A stretch of DNA of 64,000 nt from Salinarimonas rosea DSM 21201 (GCF_000429045.1 NZ_AUBC01000004.1:242567-306566), one strand, 5' to 3'. Shown: positions 24,874-34,126, counted from the stretch's first letter. The notes: a model not told the origin generated them from the sequence alone. Numbers and translations: made by a program.

Positions 24874-26196
24874 ATGGCATCCATCCGCAAGGCACTCGTC
24901 CTCGCCGCCGTCTCGGCGACCGCCATCACCGCTGCCGGGAGCGCGGGCGCGAGCTCCTTCTCGCTGCGCTCCGGGCAGAGCGCCGAGGGGCTGGGCCTCT
25001 CCTTCGCCGGCGCCGCGTCCGGCGGCATCGGGCTCGGCGCCATGGCCTGGAACCCGGCCACGATCGTCCTCTTCCCCGGCCGCAACTCGCAGCTGAACGC
25101 CACCTACATCCTGCCGCGCGCCGCGTACGAGGTGACGGATCCGGTGACGCTGGGCACGGCCCGGGCGCTCGGCCTGCAGGCGGGCAGCGGCGAGATCGGC
25201 GGCAACGGCGCCTTCGTGCCGGCGTCGTACACCAACTTCCAGGTCGGCGACCTGCACATCGGCTGGACCACCGGCGCGCCCTACGGGCTGTCCTCCAAGC
25301 CCGAGAACCAGAACTTTCTCGGGCAGGTCTACAACCGCTCGGCCACCGTGCGCACGCTCAACTTCGCGCCGACGATCGGCTGGCGCGTGAACGATTGGCT
25401 GGCGCTCGGCGCCGCCATGCAGGTCCAGTACCTCGACATCACGCTCAAGCGCGCCTCCAGCCTGGCGGTGGGCGCGCCGCCGGTCATCCTCGAGGGCGAC
25501 GATCTCGCCTTCGGCTTCCGCGTGGGCGCCGTGCTGACCCCTTGGCAGGGAGCCACCATCGGCGTCGGCTACCGCTCGGTCGTCGAGCACGACCTCGAGG
25601 GCTCGCTCGCCCGGCCCGGGCTGCCGACCCTGCCCATCAATGCGCGCCTGCACCTGCCCGACTCGATCACGGTCGGCTATTCGCAGGTCCTGAACGATCG
25701 CTGGACGGTCCATCTCGGGGGCGAGTGGACGAACTGGAGCGTGTTCGACAACATCCCGGTCAACGTCACGGGAACGCCGATCACGGCGACGACGCTGAAC
25801 TTCGAGTACGACGACAGCGTCTACGTTTCTGCCGGCGCCGAGTACGCCTGGAACGACAGGCTGACGCTGCGGGGAGGTGTCGCCTACGAGTGGTCGGCCG
25901 TGTCCGACCGCGTGCGCAACGTCATCATCTCGGACAACGATCGTCTCTGGCTTTCCGCGGGCATCGGCTACCAGGCCACGCCGCAGCTTCGGATCGACGC
26001 CTCCTACTCCCATCTCTTCGTGAAGGAGGCGCCGATCGACCTGTCGCCGACCTCGGGCAACCCGTCCTACGTCGCGCCGGTGACCTATCGCGCCGTGGCC
26101 GAACCCTCCATCGACATCGTCTCGGTGTCGCTGACCTATCGCTGGGACCGCCCGCAGGCGGCGCCCGCGGTCCCGGCCGGCGTCTACAAGCCCTGA
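24874..26196 (+). CDS. OmpP1/FadL family outer membrane transporter
   Basis: A 440-residue outer membrane beta-barrel. From the ATG at 24874 the protein begins with a Sec signal peptide (MASIRKALVLAAVSATAITA, cleavage near SAGA-S), followed by SFSLRSGQSAEGLGLSFAGAA and MAWNPATI, the N-terminal hatch signature of FadL-type long-chain fatty acid or hydrophobic compound channels. Repeated amphipathic strands continue to a C-terminal aromatic-rich strand (VSLTYRW) before a short proline-rich tail. AGGAAA precedes this ATG; an earlier in-frame ATG at 24829 would give an implausible signal peptide. The ligand is unknown. Confidence 0.88.
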   Translation: MASIRKALVLAAVSATAITAAGSAGASSFSLRSGQSAEGLGLSFAGAASGGIGLGAMAWNPATIVLFPGRNSQLNATYILPRAAYEVTDPVTLGTARALGLQAGSGEIGGNGAFVPASYTNFQVGDLHIGWTTGAPYGLSSKPENQNFLGQVYNRSATVRTLNFAPTIGWRVNDWLALGAAMQVQYLDITLKRASSLAVGAPPVILEGDDLAFGFRVGAVLTPWQGATIGVGYRSVVEHDLEGSLARPGLPTLPINARLHLPDSITVGYSQVLNDRWTVHLGGEWTNWSVFDNIPVNVTGTPITATTLNFEYDDSVYVSAGAEYAWNDRLTLRGGVAYEWSAVSDRVRNVIISDNDRLWLSAGIGYQATPQLRIDASYSHLFVKEAPIDLSPTSGNPSYVAPVTYRAVAEPSIDIVSVSLTYRWDRPQAAPAVPAGVYKP

Positions 26197-26274
26197 CCGG
26201 GCCGCGCCCCGGCAGCGCGGCTTGACCGCGCGGGCGGGCGGCGTCACAAGACGCCGCCTGTCGCGGGGAGGACC

Positions 26275-27369
26275 ATGCGCGTCGACGACTTCGACTTCGA
26301 CCTGCCGGACGAGCGCATCGCCCTGCGCCCCGCCGAGCCGCGCGACGCCGCGCGGCTCCTCGTCGTACGGCCCGACGCCAGCTCCGATCTCCGTCTCGAG
26401 GACCGGATCGTGCGCGACCTGCCGGATCTGCTGGCGCCCGGCGACGTCCTCGTCCTCAACGATACCCGGGTCATCCCCGCCCGCCTGCACGCGCGGCGCA
26501 CCCGCGGCGAGGCCGTCGCCGGCATCGAGATCCTGCTGCACAAGCGCGAGGGCGGCAGCCGCTGGCGCGCCTTCGCCCGGCCCGCGAAGAAGCTCGCGGC
26601 CGGCGACCCGCTCGTCTTCGGAGACGCGGGCTCGGCGTTCGGTGCGCTCGCGGCGATCGTCGCCGAGAAGGGCGAGGCCGGCGAGGTCGTGCTCGACTTC
26701 GCGGCGTCCGGCCCCGATCTCGACCTCGCCATCGCGCGCATCGGCGAGATGCCGCTGCCGCCGTACATCGCCGGCAAGCGCGCGGCCGACGCGCGCGACG
26801 CGCGGGACTACCAGACGATCTATGCCTGCGAGGCCGGTGCCGTCGCCGCGCCGACGGCGGGTCTCCACTTTACCGACGAGCTCTTCGCGAGGCTCGACGC
26901 GCGGGGAATCGCCCGGCACTTCGTCACGCTCCACGTGGGCGCCGGCACGTTCCTGCCGGTGAAGGCGGAGGACACCGCCGACCACCGCATGCACGCGGAA
27001 TGGGGCACGATCACCGAGGAGACCGCGACCGCGCTGAACGCGGCGCGCGCGCGGGGCGGGCGTCTCGTGGCGGTGGGCACCACGTCGCTGCGGCTGCTCG
27101 AGAGCGCGGTGCGCGACGACGGCACGATCCCGCCCTTCTCGGGCGACACGTCCATCTTCATCACGCCGGGCTTCCGCTTCCGCGCCGTCGACATGCTGAT
27201 GACGAACTTCCACCTGCCGCGCTCGACCCTGATGATGCTCGTCTCGGCCTTCTGCGGCCTCGAGACGATGCGCGCGGCCTACGCGCATGCGATCGCGAGC
27301 GGCTACCGCTTCTACTCCTTCGGCGATTCGAGCCTCCTGCACCGGGCGGATGCCGGAGCCGGGCGATGA
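26275..27369 (+). CDS. queA: tRNA preQ1(34) S-adenosylmethionine ribosyltransferase-isomerase QueA
   Basis: A 364-residue QueA. Family landmarks are [24 protein letters not shown] at the N-terminus, [12 protein letters not shown] near 60, GEMPLPPYI near 160, [16 protein letters not shown] near 185, [10 protein letters not shown] near 222 and [20 protein letters not shown] near 305. It adds a cyclopentyl ring precursor from SAM to preQ1 in the anticodon wobble position, giving epoxyqueuosine. Length matches the family. Its stop overlaps the next start (ATGA), coupling it to an unknown gene and then tgt. Confidence 0.97.
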   Translation: MRVDDFDFDLPDERIALRPAEPRDAARLLVVRPDASSDLRLEDRIVRDLPDLLAPGDVLVLNDTRVIPARLHARRTRGEAVAGIEILLHKREGGSRWRAFARPAKKLAAGDPLVFGDAGSAFGALAAIVAEKGEAGEVVLDFAASGPDLDLAIARIGEMPLPPYIAGKRAADARDARDYQTIYACEAGAVAAPTAGLHFTDELFARLDARGIARHFVTLHVGAGTFLPVKAEDTADHRMHAEWGTITEETATALNAARARGGRLVAVGTTSLRLLESAVRDDGTIPPFSGDTSIFITPGFRFRAVDMLMTNFHLPRSTLMMLVSAFCGLETMRAAYAHAIASGYRFYSFGDSSLLHRADAGAGR

Positions 27370-27941
27370 TCGTCGACGTCGGTCCCGACCTGTTCGGCCA
27401 TTGCGTCGCACCCGTGCGGGCCCGCGACGTCGACCTGCACTACGCCATCGTCACCGCTCCCGAGGACGAGGACGCCGTGCTGCGGCGCGCGGAATGGGTC
27501 GAGCGCTTCATCGGCCCGCCGCCGCCGGAGATGGGGAGCTTCGATCGCGCCGCCTATCGCGAGCTCGTCTCGGCCTACGTCTCCGGGCGGCACATGAGCT
27601 GTATCGCCCTCTCGGCTCGCGTGCTCGACCGGCATCTGAGCTGGATGTACCGCGTGCTCGGGCAGCGCTGGCGGGGGTCGCTCGACGAGAAGGTCGAGCG
27701 GCTGCGCGATCTCGACACGCCGGTGAGCTTCCTGCGCCCGAAGCTGCGCGCCCTCGTCGGCGCGGCCCGCGCGCTGGGCGTCGAGGCGCAGCCGCGACCC
27801 GCGGCGCTCGCCGAGGACGGTACGCCGATCGGCTGGGAGGACCGGCTCGCGCTCGACGCACGCGAGGCCGCGTCGGCGGCGATCTTCGTGATGACGCGTT
27901 TGCCCGCTCATCTGATGCGGGTGGCGAAAGGAAGCGCATGA
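27366..27941 (+). CDS. Unrecognised protein encoded between queA and tgt
   Basis: A 191-residue protein I do not recognise. It is coupled on both sides by ATGA overlaps with queA and tgt, and its codon use is like its neighbours, so it is a genuine gene. The N-terminus is a short beta-rich stretch ([31 protein letters not shown], in part); the rest is predicted helical, with [25 protein letters not shown] near 75-97 and a late [20 protein letters not shown]. That helical pattern recalls DUF4145/HEPN-like proteins, but the resemblance is weak and the HEPN R-x4-6-H motif is not obvious. A role in queuosine modification is suggested only by position. Confidence 0.8.
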   Translation: MIVDVGPDLFGHCVAPVRARDVDLHYAIVTAPEDEDAVLRRAEWVERFIGPPPPEMGSFDRAAYRELVSAYVSGRHMSCIALSARVLDRHLSWMYRVLGQRWRGSLDEKVERLRDLDTPVSFLRPKLRALVGAARALGVEAQPRPAALAEDGTPIGWEDRLALDAREAASAAIFVMTRLPAHLMRVAKGSA

Positions 27942-29128
27942 GCGAGGAATTCCTCTTCAACGTCGCGGCGCAGGACGGCGCGGCCCGCACCGGCGAGGTG
28001 CGCATGCCTCGCGGCGTCATCCGCACGCCGGCCTTCATGCCGGTGGGCACGGCCGCGACCGTCAAGGCGATGTATCCCGACCAGGTCAAGGCGCTCGGCG
28101 CCGACGTCGTGCTCGGCAACGTCTACCACCTGATGCTGCGCCCGGGGGCGGAGCGCATCGCCCGGCTCGGCGGGCTGCACGCCTTCATGAACTGGCCCTA
28201 CCCGATCCTCACCGATTCCGGGGGCTTCCAGGTCATGTCGCTCGCAGGGCTGCGCAAGCTCGACGAGGACGGCGTCACCTTCCAGTCCCACGTCGACGGC
28301 TCGATGCACCGGCTCACGCCGGAGCGCTCGATCGAGATCCAGGGACTGCTCGGCTCCGACATCCAGATGCAGCTCGACGAGTGCGTGAAGCTGCCGAACA
28401 CCGACGAGGCGGTGGAGAAGGCGATGCGCCTCTCCCTGCGCTGGGCCGAGCGCTGCCGCATCGCCTTCGGCGAGCAGCCCGGGCGGGCGATGTTCGGCAT
28501 CGTCCAGGGCGGGGCGAACGCGCGTCTTCGCGTCGAGAGCGCCCGCGAGCTCGTCGGGCTCGACCTGAAAGGCTACGCGATCGGCGGGCTCGCGGTCGGC
28601 GAGCCGCAGGACGTGATGCTCGCCATGATCGAGACGGTGGAGCCGCATCTGCCGCCCGCGAGGCCGCGCTACCTGATGGGGGTCGGGACGCCGGACGACA
28701 TCGTCGAGGCCGTCCGCCGGGGCGTCGACATGTTCGACTGCGTGATGCCGACCCGCGCCGGCCGCCACGGCATGGCCTTCACCCGCTCGGGCCGGCTCAA
28801 CCTGAAGAACGCCAAGTACGCCGAGGACACCCGTCCCCTCGACGCCGGCTCCAAGTGCGAGGCGGCGACCGCCTACTCGCGAGCCTACCTGCACCATCTC
28901 GTGCGCTCCAGCGAGATCCTGGGCATGATGCTGCTGACCTGGAACAACCTCGCCTACTACCAGGACCTGATGGCGGGCCTGCGCAAGGCCATCCGCGAGA
29001 AGCGGCTGGAGGACTTCGTCGCCGAGACGAAGGAGGGCTGGGCCAAGGGCGCGATGGACGACGGGGCGATGGACGAGGGCACGAAGGACCAGGGGGGAGC
29101 CGCCCGGGCCGGCGGAGCGGTGATGTGA
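27938..29128 (+). CDS. tgt: tRNA-guanine transglycosylase Tgt, with altered zinc site
   Basis: A 396-residue Tgt that swaps G34 for preQ1 in tRNAs with GUN anticodons. Catalytic landmarks are intact: [11 protein letters not shown] (general acid/base Asp), [26 protein letters not shown] and [15 protein letters not shown] (nucleophilic Asp). The zinc site is not: where the family has C-x-C-x2-C and a later His, this protein reads S305-K-C307-E-A-A310 and N336 in [14 protein letters not shown], leaving one of four ligands. The fold may have adapted to no zinc, since surrounding residues ([15 protein letters not shown]) are normal. An acidic, low-complexity tail extends beyond the usual end. It is the third gene of queA-unknown-tgt. 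Confidence 0.95.
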   Translation: MSEEFLFNVAAQDGAARTGEVRMPRGVIRTPAFMPVGTAATVKAMYPDQVKALGADVVLGNVYHLMLRPGAERIARLGGLHAFMNWPYPILTDSGGFQVMSLAGLRKLDEDGVTFQSHVDGSMHRLTPERSIEIQGLLGSDIQMQLDECVKLPNTDEAVEKAMRLSLRWAERCRIAFGEQPGRAMFGIVQGGANARLRVESARELVGLDLKGYAIGGLAVGEPQDVMLAMIETVEPHLPPARPRYLMGVGTPDDIVEAVRRGVDMFDCVMPTRAGRHGMAFTRSGRLNLKNAKYAEDTRPLDAGSKCEAATAYSRAYLHHLVRSSEILGMMLLTWNNLAYYQDLMAGLRKAIREKRLEDFVAETKEGWAKGAMDDGAMDEGTKDQGGAARAGGAVM

Positions 29129-29141
29129 GACGCGCACCACC

Positions 29142-29180
29142 TTGCCACTGCCGACCGCTCGGGGTATGATATAGTCATAC
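29142..29180 (+). promoter_or_regulatory. Promoter and overlapping palindromic operator of the ParDE module
   Basis: TTGCCA (29142-29147), a 17-base spacer and TATGAT (29165-29170) make a strong sigma70 promoter. A palindrome GTATGA-TATAG-TCATAC (29164-29180) covers the -10 box and start region. ParD-type antitoxins repress their own operon by binding such sites, so this is the expected autoregulatory operator, 15 bases before the antitoxin start. Confidence 0.75.
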
Positions 29181-29194
29181 TGCTGGAGCGCGAC

Positions 29195-29461
29195 ATGACG
29201 ATCAAAACGACGTTGAGCTTCACCGACCGCCACCACCGGTTCCTCATGGAGCAGGTGGAGAACGGCGTCTTCGCGACCGCGAGCGCCGGCGTGGCGGCAG
29301 CGATCGAGGACATGATGCGGGCCGAGGAGGAACGCCGGCTCATGCTCGGCGCGCTCGCGGACGTCATCCGCGAGCGGATGGCGACGCCTCTGGAGGAGTA
29401 CGTCGACGAAGACGACGTTTTCGGACCGGCTTTCGCCGCGATCGAGGCTGCCGACGAGTGA
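29195..29461 (+). CDS. parD: Type II antitoxin, ParD/CopG-like ribbon-helix-helix
   Basis: An 88-residue protein with an N-terminal ribbon-helix-helix (IKTTLSFTDRHHRFLMEQVENGVFATASAGVAAAIEDMM, in part) of the ParD/CopG type and an acidic C-terminal segment (LEEYVDEDDVF) that would wrap the toxin. It begins shortly after a strong promoter and self-operator, and its stop codon overlaps the toxin start (GTGA). Antitoxin identity follows from size, order, fold and partner. Confidence 0.85.
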   Translation: MTIKTTLSFTDRHHRFLMEQVENGVFATASAGVAAAIEDMMRAEEERRLMLGALADVIRERMATPLEEYVDEDDVFGPAFAAIEAADE

Positions 29462-29781
29462 CGCCGTTCCGTGTGCGCTACCACGCGGACGTAGCGGACG
29501 ATCTCACCGGCATTTCGATGAGGCTGATCGCATATGCGGGTCCAGCCTCGGCATATCGCATCGTCACGGAGTTGCGCGCTGCGGCGCGGGCACTTCGACA
29601 TGCGCCGCACCGCGGCTCCCTTCGGTCCGAGGTCATGCCCGGGCTGCGGGCGATACCGGCTTCCAAGAAGGGGGTGATCGCGTTCTCCGTGATCGACGAC
29701 CGACGCGAGGTCTTCATCCACCTCGTCTCCTACGGCGGAGCCGATTGGCAGGACCGCGTGGCCGTGCGGCAGTACAGCTGA
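29458..29781 (+). CDS. parE: Type II toxin, RelE/ParE family
   Basis: A 107-residue RelE/ParE-superfamily toxin: FRVRYHADVADDLTGI at the start, a helical hairpin with two arginine-rich turns (ALRHAPHRGSLRSEVMPGLRAIPASKKGVIAFSV in part), and a final strand REVFIHLVSYGGADW. ParE toxins poison DNA gyrase whereas RelE members cleave mRNA; the lack of clear RelE catalytic residues and pairing with ParD favour ParE. The GTG start overlaps the antitoxin stop. The module sits between tgt and the plsX operon and was probably inserted there horizontally. Confidence 0.82.
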   Translation: MTPFRVRYHADVADDLTGISMRLIAYAGPASAYRIVTELRAAARALRHAPHRGSLRSEVMPGLRAIPASKKGVIAFSVIDDRREVFIHLVSYGGADWQDRVAVRQYS

Positions 29782-29831
29782 TCTTCGTCGGGTGAACGTC
29801 CGCCCTTCCCGAGCGCGGCGGGAGATTTCGG

Positions 29832-29859
29832 TTGCGGCGCCGGAACGGGTCGCTATGTT
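29832..29859 (+). promoter_or_regulatory. Possible sigma70 promoter for plsX
   Basis: TTGCGG (29832-29837), a 16-base spacer and TATGTT (29854-29859) would start transcription near 29866, about 60 bases before plsX. The match is moderate. Confidence 0.4.
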
Positions 29860-29924
29860 CCGGGCTCTTTCGCCCACGGTCCATCGGCCCCGATCCACCC
29901 TGCGAAGGCACGCGCGCGCTGACG

Positions 29925-30959
29925 ATGACGAAGACGATCCGGATCTCGCTCGACGCCATGGGCGGCGACCACGGCCCGTCCGTGGTGGTGCCGGGCGCCG
30001 CGCTCGCGCTGGAGCGCCATCCGGGCATGCGCTTCGTCATGTACGGCGACGAGGCCGTCGTCGCACCGATCCTCGATGCCCATCCCAAGCTCAAGGAAGC
30101 GACGGAGCTGCGCCACGCCGCCGTCTCGGTGAAGATGGACGACAAGCCGAGCCAGGCGCTGCGGGTCGGGCGCTACAAATCCTCCATGTGGCTCGCCCTC
30201 CAGGCGGTGCGCGACGGGGACGCGCAGGTCTGCGTCTCGGCCGGCAACACCGGCGCCCTGATGGCGATGGCGATGTTCTGCCTCAAGACCATGCCGCAGG
30301 TGGACCGCCCGGCCATCGCCGCGATCTGGCCGACGGTCAAGGGCGAGTCGATCGTGCTCGACGTCGGCGCCTCAATCGGCGCGGACGCCAGCCACTACGT
30401 CAACCTCGCGGTGCTCGGCGCGGCGATGGCGCGCATCGTCTTCGACCTCGAGCGCCCGCTTGTGGGCCTGCTCAACGTCGGGCGCGAGGAGATCAAGGGG
30501 ATCGAGGCGGTGAAGGAGGCCTCGCGCATGCTGCGCGAGGGGGCGTTCCCGCACCTCGCCTATCGCGGCTTCGTCGAGGGCGACGACATCGGCAAGGGCA
30601 CGGTCGACGTCGTCGTGACCGAGGGCTTCACCGGCAACATCGCGCTCAAGACCGCCGAGGGCACGGCCAAGCAGCTCGGCGAGTACCTGCGCGGCGCCAT
30701 GAGCCGCTCGCTGATGTCCAAGATCGGCTACCTGTTCGCCAAGCGCGCCTTCGACGCGCTCAAGGCCAAGATGGACCCGAGCCGCTCGAACGGCGGCGTC
30801 TTCCTCGGGCTGGAGGGCGTGGTCATCAAGAGCCACGGCGGGGCGGACGCCAAGGGTGTCGCGGCGGCGATCGACATCGCCTACGACATGGCGCATTTCG
30901 ACCTGATGCGGACCATCAGGGACATGCTCGAGGAGACGCCGGCCGTCCCGCCGGCGTGA
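29925..30959 (+). CDS. plsX: Phosphate acyltransferase PlsX
   Basis: A 344-residue peripheral membrane enzyme converting acyl-ACP and phosphate to acyl-phosphate for phospholipid synthesis. The N-terminus [19 protein letters not shown] is diagnostic, with [15 protein letters not shown] near 105, [18 protein letters not shown] near 230 and [20 protein letters not shown] near 295. I chose the ATG at 29925 over upstream in-frame starts because the family opens directly with this motif. It leads the plsX-fabH-ihfA-merR cluster found across Hyphomicrobiales, coupling fatty acid/phospholipid synthesis to a nucleoid protein. Confidence 0.97.
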   Translation: MTKTIRISLDAMGGDHGPSVVVPGAALALERHPGMRFVMYGDEAVVAPILDAHPKLKEATELRHAAVSVKMDDKPSQALRVGRYKSSMWLALQAVRDGDAQVCVSAGNTGALMAMAMFCLKTMPQVDRPAIAAIWPTVKGESIVLDVGASIGADASHYVNLAVLGAAMARIVFDLERPLVGLLNVGREEIKGIEAVKEASRMLREGAFPHLAYRGFVEGDDIGKGTVDVVVTEGFTGNIALKTAEGTAKQLGEYLRGAMSRSLMSKIGYLFAKRAFDALKAKMDPSRSNGGVFLGLEGVVIKSHGGADAKGVAAAIDIAYDMAHFDLMRTIRDMLEETPAVPPA

Positions 30960-30972
30960 GGAAGAGACCCAG

Positions 30973-31947
30973 ATGAAGGTGCGTTCCGTCGTCAGGGGCT
31001 GCGGCTCCTACCTGCCCCCGAAGGTGGTCCCGAACGCGGATCTCGAGGGTATCGTCGCGACCTCGGACGAGTGGATCGTCCAGCGCACGGGGATCCGCAA
31101 CCGCCACATCGCCGCCGAGGGCGAGACCACCTCGACGCTCGGCCTCGCCGCGGCGAAGGCGGCGCTGGCGGACGCCGGGATGACGCCCGACGACATCGAC
31201 CTGATCGTCGTCGCCACCTCGACGCCAGACCACACCTTCCCCTCCACCGCGACGATGATCCAGGCCGGGCTCGGCATGCATCACGGCGCGGCCTTCGACG
31301 TCCAGGCCGTGTGCACCGGCTTCGTCTACGCGGTGGCGGTGGCGGACAAGTTCCTCGCCTCCGGCTCGGCGCGGCGCGCGCTCGTGATCGGGGCCGAGAC
31401 CTTCTCGCGCCTGCTCGACTGGACCGACCGCACCACCTGCGTGCTCTTCGGCGACGGCGCGGGCGCGATCGTGCTCGAGGCGCAGGAGAGCGCGGGCACG
31501 AGCGCCGACCGCGGCGTGCTGACGACGCAGCTGCGCTCGGACGGGCGCTACCGCGACAAGCTCTATGTCGACGGCGGCCCGGGCTCCACGGGCACCACCG
31601 GTCACCTGCGCATGGAGGGCCGCGAGGTCTTCCGATTCGCGGTGGGCATGGTCACCGACGTGGTCGAGGCGGCCTTCGAGGCGACCGGCACGAGCGCCGA
31701 GGAGCTCGACTGGTTCGTGCCGCACCAGGCGAACAAGCGCATCATCGACGCCTCCGCCGACAAGCTCGGCATCGCCCGCGAGAAGGTGGTGATCACGGTC
31801 GATCGCCACGGCAACACCTCGGCGGCCTCGATCCCGCTGGCCCTCGACGTGGCGGCGAAGGACGGACGGCTGAAGCAGGGGGACCTCGTGATGCTGGAGG
31901 CGATCGGCGGCGGCTTCACCTGGGGCAGCGCTCTCATCCGGTGGTAG
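30973..31947 (+). CDS. fabH: Beta-ketoacyl-ACP synthase III FabH
   Basis: A 324-residue condensing enzyme that starts fatty acid synthesis from acetyl-CoA and malonyl-ACP. The catalytic triad is present: Cys114 in AVCTGF, His251 in VPHQANKR and Asn281 in HGNTSA. The C-terminal [13 protein letters not shown] is typical. It lies 13 bases after plsX with an AGGAAGAG ribosome site, so both are surely cotranscribed. Confidence 0.98.
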   Translation: MKVRSVVRGCGSYLPPKVVPNADLEGIVATSDEWIVQRTGIRNRHIAAEGETTSTLGLAAAKAALADAGMTPDDIDLIVVATSTPDHTFPSTATMIQAGLGMHHGAAFDVQAVCTGFVYAVAVADKFLASGSARRALVIGAETFSRLLDWTDRTTCVLFGDGAGAIVLEAQESAGTSADRGVLTTQLRSDGRYRDKLYVDGGPGSTGTTGHLRMEGREVFRFAVGMVTDVVEAAFEATGTSAEELDWFVPHQANKRIIDASADKLGIAREKVVITVDRHGNTSAASIPLALDVAAKDGRLKQGDLVMLEAIGGGFTWGSALIRW

Positions 31948-31975
31948 TGAATGTCGATCGCCGTCGCGCGGGCTG

Positions 31976-32004
31976 TTGATTCACACCGCGCCACGGCCTA
32001 GCGT
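31976..32004 (+). promoter_or_regulatory. Predicted promoter for ihfA
   Basis: TTGATT (31976-31981), a 17-base spacer and TAGCGT (31999-32004) lie in the 93-bp gap between fabH and ihfA, giving ihfA-merR the chance of independent expression. Confidence 0.45.
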
Positions 32005-32040
32005 TTCCGGGCGTGAGCGGCGGACGAGGGGGCTCATCTG

Positions 32041-32355
32041 ATGGCGGGACGGACGGTGACACGCGCTGATCTGTGCGAGGCGGTCTACCAGCGCGTGGGA
32101 CTGTCGCGCACCGAGTCGGCGGCGCTGGTGGAATCGGTCCTGTCGGAGATCTGCGATTGCCTGGAGCGCGGGGAGACGGTGAAGCTCTCCTCCTTCGGTT
32201 CCTTCGTCGTGCGCGAGAAGGGCGAGCGGATCGGCCGCAACCCGAAGACCGGGGTCGAGGTACCGATCGAGCCCAGGCGCGTCATGGTCTTCAAGCCGTC
32301 CAACGTGCTCAAGGCCCGTATCAACGGCGAGAGCGCGGCGGACGGCGAGGACTGA
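32041..32355 (+). CDS. ihfA: Integration host factor subunit alpha
   Basis: A 104-residue HU/IHF-family DNA-bending protein. It contains the DNA-binding arm region with [23 protein letters not shown] (in part), where NPKTG and the PRRV motif are characteristic, and the RSESAALV-like helical start [16 protein letters not shown]. IhfA pairs with IhfB (not in this window) to bend DNA at promoters and recombination sites. Adjacent merR and upstream fabH/plsX are the usual rhizobial context. Confidence 0.93.
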   Translation: MAGRTVTRADLCEAVYQRVGLSRTESAALVESVLSEICDCLERGETVKLSSFGSFVVREKGERIGRNPKTGVEVPIEPRRVMVFKPSNVLKARINGESAADGED

Positions 32356-32387
32356 GCCGGCCACGAGGACACCGAGCGGAGGGCGGC

Positions 32388-32855
32388 ATGGACAAGGGAC
32401 CCGAGGCCTTCCGGACGATCAGCGAGGTCGCCGAGGACCTCGACGTTCCCCAGCACGTCCTGCGTTTCTGGGAGACCAAGTTCGCCCAGATCAAGCCGCT
32501 CAAGCGCGGCGGCGGCCGGCGCTTCTACCGGCCCGAGGACGTCGACCTCCTGCGCGGCATCCGCCACCTGCTCTACGGGGAAGGCTACACGATCAAGGGC
32601 GTGCAGCGGATCCTCAAGAGCGAGGGCGTGCGCTTCGTGGCCGCCGTCGGCCGGGGCGAGGCCAAGGTCGAGCCCTCCCTCACCGGCGAGGGCGCCGAGG
32701 CGGAGCGCGGCGCCGACACCGCCGAGGAGGCCGCCTTCGCCACCCGCGAGCGCGACACCTTCCTCTCCGACGAGGCGGCCCGCACCTTGCGCGGCGCCCT
32801 CGACGAGCTGATGGAATGCGAGCGCCTGCTCGCCGCCCTGCGGGAGCCGGGGTGA
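32388..32855 (+). CDS. MerR family transcriptional regulator
   Basis: A 155-residue protein with an N-terminal MerR winged helix: [25 protein letters not shown], then [33 protein letters not shown]. The C-terminal half is acidic, has a short coiled-coil end ([14 protein letters not shown]), and lacks metal-binding cysteines. A GGAGG precedes the ATG at 32388. MerR genes directly after ihfA are conserved in alphaproteobacteria, but their targets are not established. Confidence 0.9.
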   Translation: MDKGPEAFRTISEVAEDLDVPQHVLRFWETKFAQIKPLKRGGGRRFYRPEDVDLLRGIRHLLYGEGYTIKGVQRILKSEGVRFVAAVGRGEAKVEPSLTGEGAEAERGADTAEEAAFATRERDTFLSDEAARTLRGALDELMECERLLAALREPG

Positions 32856-32916
32856 GGCGGCGGGCGCACCCTCGATGCAGGCCGGCGACGGTTCTTACTC
32901 GGCGGGATGCGCCCAT

Positions 32917-32947
32917 CCTTTTCCTTCCCTGTAGGGGAAGGAAAAGG
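32917..32947. repeat. Hairpin repeat, isolated end of the mosaic element
   Basis: A perfect 13-bp inverted repeat, CCTTTTCCTTCCC and GGGAAGGAAAAGG, around TGTAG. Its core CCTTCCC-TGTAG-GGGAAGG is identical to the left end of the large repeat copies at 38118 and 61288. It sits between the converging merR and argC genes and may also aid transcript termination, although there is no U-run. Confidence 0.7.
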
Positions 32948-33000
32948 CCGGCGTCTGCGCGCGGCCCACGAGAAGCGGTAGAGCAGGCGAGCCGTCGCCC

Positions 33001-33933
33001 TCAGCCGAGCCCGAGCATCAGCGCGATGTTCTGCACCGCGGCGCCGGACGCGCCCTTGCCGAGGTTGTCGAGGCGCGCGACGAGCAGCGCATGGCGCATC
33101 GCCTCGTTGGCGAAGACGCGCAGCTCCAGCGCATCGCTGCCGTTGAGCGCCTCCGGCTCGAGACGCGTCTCTCCGGCGGTCGGGACGACGCCGACGAGGC
33201 CGCCCTGCGGGTAGTAGCCGGCGAGCGCCGCCTCGAGGTCGGCCGCCTTCGGCGCGCCGGGGAGCGCGTCGAGATGGAGCGGGATCGAGACCAGCATGCC
33301 TTGGCGGAAATTGCCGACGGACGGCACGAAGATCGGCCGGCGCGCGAGGCCCGAGTAGCCCTGCACCTCCGGCACGTGCTTGTGCTCGAGCGTCAGCCCG
33401 TACAGCTCGAAGGCGGGGGCCGTGCCGGCCTCGTAGGCCTCGATCATCTGGCGGCCGCCACCGGAATAGCCGGAGACGGCGTTGATCGTCACGGGGAAGT
33501 CCCGCGGCACGAGCCCGGCCTCGACGAGGGGGCGCAGCAGCGCGATCGCGCCGGTGGGGTAGCAGCCCGGGTTGGAGACCCGGCGCGCGGACGCGATCGC
33601 CTCCGCCTGCCCGGGCGCCATCTCCGCGAAGCCGTAGGTCCAGGCGGGATCGACGCGAAACGCCGTCGAGGCATCGAGGATCTTCGGCGCATCCGCCCCG
33701 AGCTCGGCCGCGAGCGCGACGGACTCCTTCGCCGCCGCGTCGGGCAGGCACAGCACGACGAGATCGACCGACGCCATCATGTCGCGCCGCGCGGCGGGAT
33801 CCTTGCGCAGCGCGGGGTCGATGGAGCGGACCTCGATGCCGGGCACACGCGCGAGCTTCTCGCGGATCTCGAGCCCGGTCGTTCCGGCTTCGCCGTCGAT
33901 GAAGAGCGTGGGTGCGGGCGAGGAAGCGGGCAT
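33001..33933 (-). CDS. argC: N-acetyl-gamma-glutamyl-phosphate reductase (type 2)
   Basis: A 310-residue ArgC of the shorter type 2 class. [17 protein letters not shown] opens the NADP-binding fold; the catalytic thiol is Cys124 in [33 protein letters not shown] and [11 protein letters not shown] follow. It reduces N-acetylglutamyl phosphate in arginine synthesis. No typical Shine-Dalgarno precedes the ATG at 33933. A terminator lies 45-71 bases upstream on the same strand, and a short Arg-rich reading frame precedes that, suggesting attenuation control. No other arg gene is adjacent. Confidence 0.95.
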   Translation of the reverse strand: MPASSPAPTLFIDGEAGTTGLEIREKLARVPGIEVRSIDPALRKDPAARRDMMASVDLVVLCLPDAAAKESVALAAELGADAPKILDASTAFRVDPAWTYGFAEMAPGQAEAIASARRVSNPGCYPTGAIALLRPLVEAGLVPRDFPVTINAVSGYSGGGRQMIEAYEAGTAPAFELYGLTLEHKHVPEVQGYSGLARRPIFVPSVGNFRQGMLVSIPLHLDALPGAPKAADLEAALAGYYPQGGLVGVVPTAGETRLEPEALNGSDALELRVFANEAMRHALLVARLDNLGKGASGAAVQNIALMLGLG

Positions 33934-33977
33934 GGCAGGAGGTCCCGTGATGATCGTCGGTGAGGGATGGAGACACG

Positions 33978-34004
33978 AAAAAGGCCGCGCATCGGGCGCG
34001 GCCT
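33978..34004 (-). terminator. Terminator in the argC leader (putative attenuator)
   Basis: On the minus strand AGGCCGCGC (34004-33996) pairs perfectly with GCGCGGCCT (33990-33982) around a 5-base loop and is followed by a five-T run (33982-33978). The next upstream gene is on the opposite strand, so this terminator can only act on the argC leader transcript. A segment GGCGCG (34035-34030) could pair with CGCGCC (34000-33995) in the first arm and prevent terminator formation. Confidence 0.8.
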
Positions 34005-34034
34005 CGCGGGCGTCGGCACGGCGGATGCGCGCGC

Positions 34035-34091
34035 CTATCGCCGCAGCGAGGCGGTGAGCGGACGTCGGGCGCGGGCGCGGCTCGTGATCAT
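34035..34091 (-). CDS. Putative arginine-rich leader peptide of argC
   Basis: An 18-codon frame encoding [18 protein letters not shown] with six arginines, including the RARARR block and a terminal RR. It ends 31 bases before the argC leader terminator. The stop codon TAG overlaps GGCGCG, the candidate antiterminator strand, so a ribosome reaching the stop would block antitermination while one stalled in the Arg codons would allow it. No Shine-Dalgarno is visible; the predicted promoter would place +1 at or near the A of the ATG, i.e. leaderless, as described for trpL of Sinorhizobium meliloti. Arg is common in random GC-rich frames, so translation needs proof. Confidence 0.5.
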   Translation of the reverse strand: MITSRARARRPLTASLRR

Positions 34092-34097
34092 ACCGTT

Positions 34098-34126
34098 TTC
34101 ATGCGCCGCGACGTCGCGCCTGTCAA
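34098..34126 (-). promoter_or_regulatory. Predicted promoter of the argC leader
   Basis: Leftward TTGACA (34126-34121), a 17-base spacer and CATGAA (34103-34098). The -35 is perfect, the -10 weak. Transcription would begin about seven bases after the -10, at 34091, the first base of the leader ATG. An alternative TATGAT at 34092-34087 lacks a suitable -35. Confidence 0.45.
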
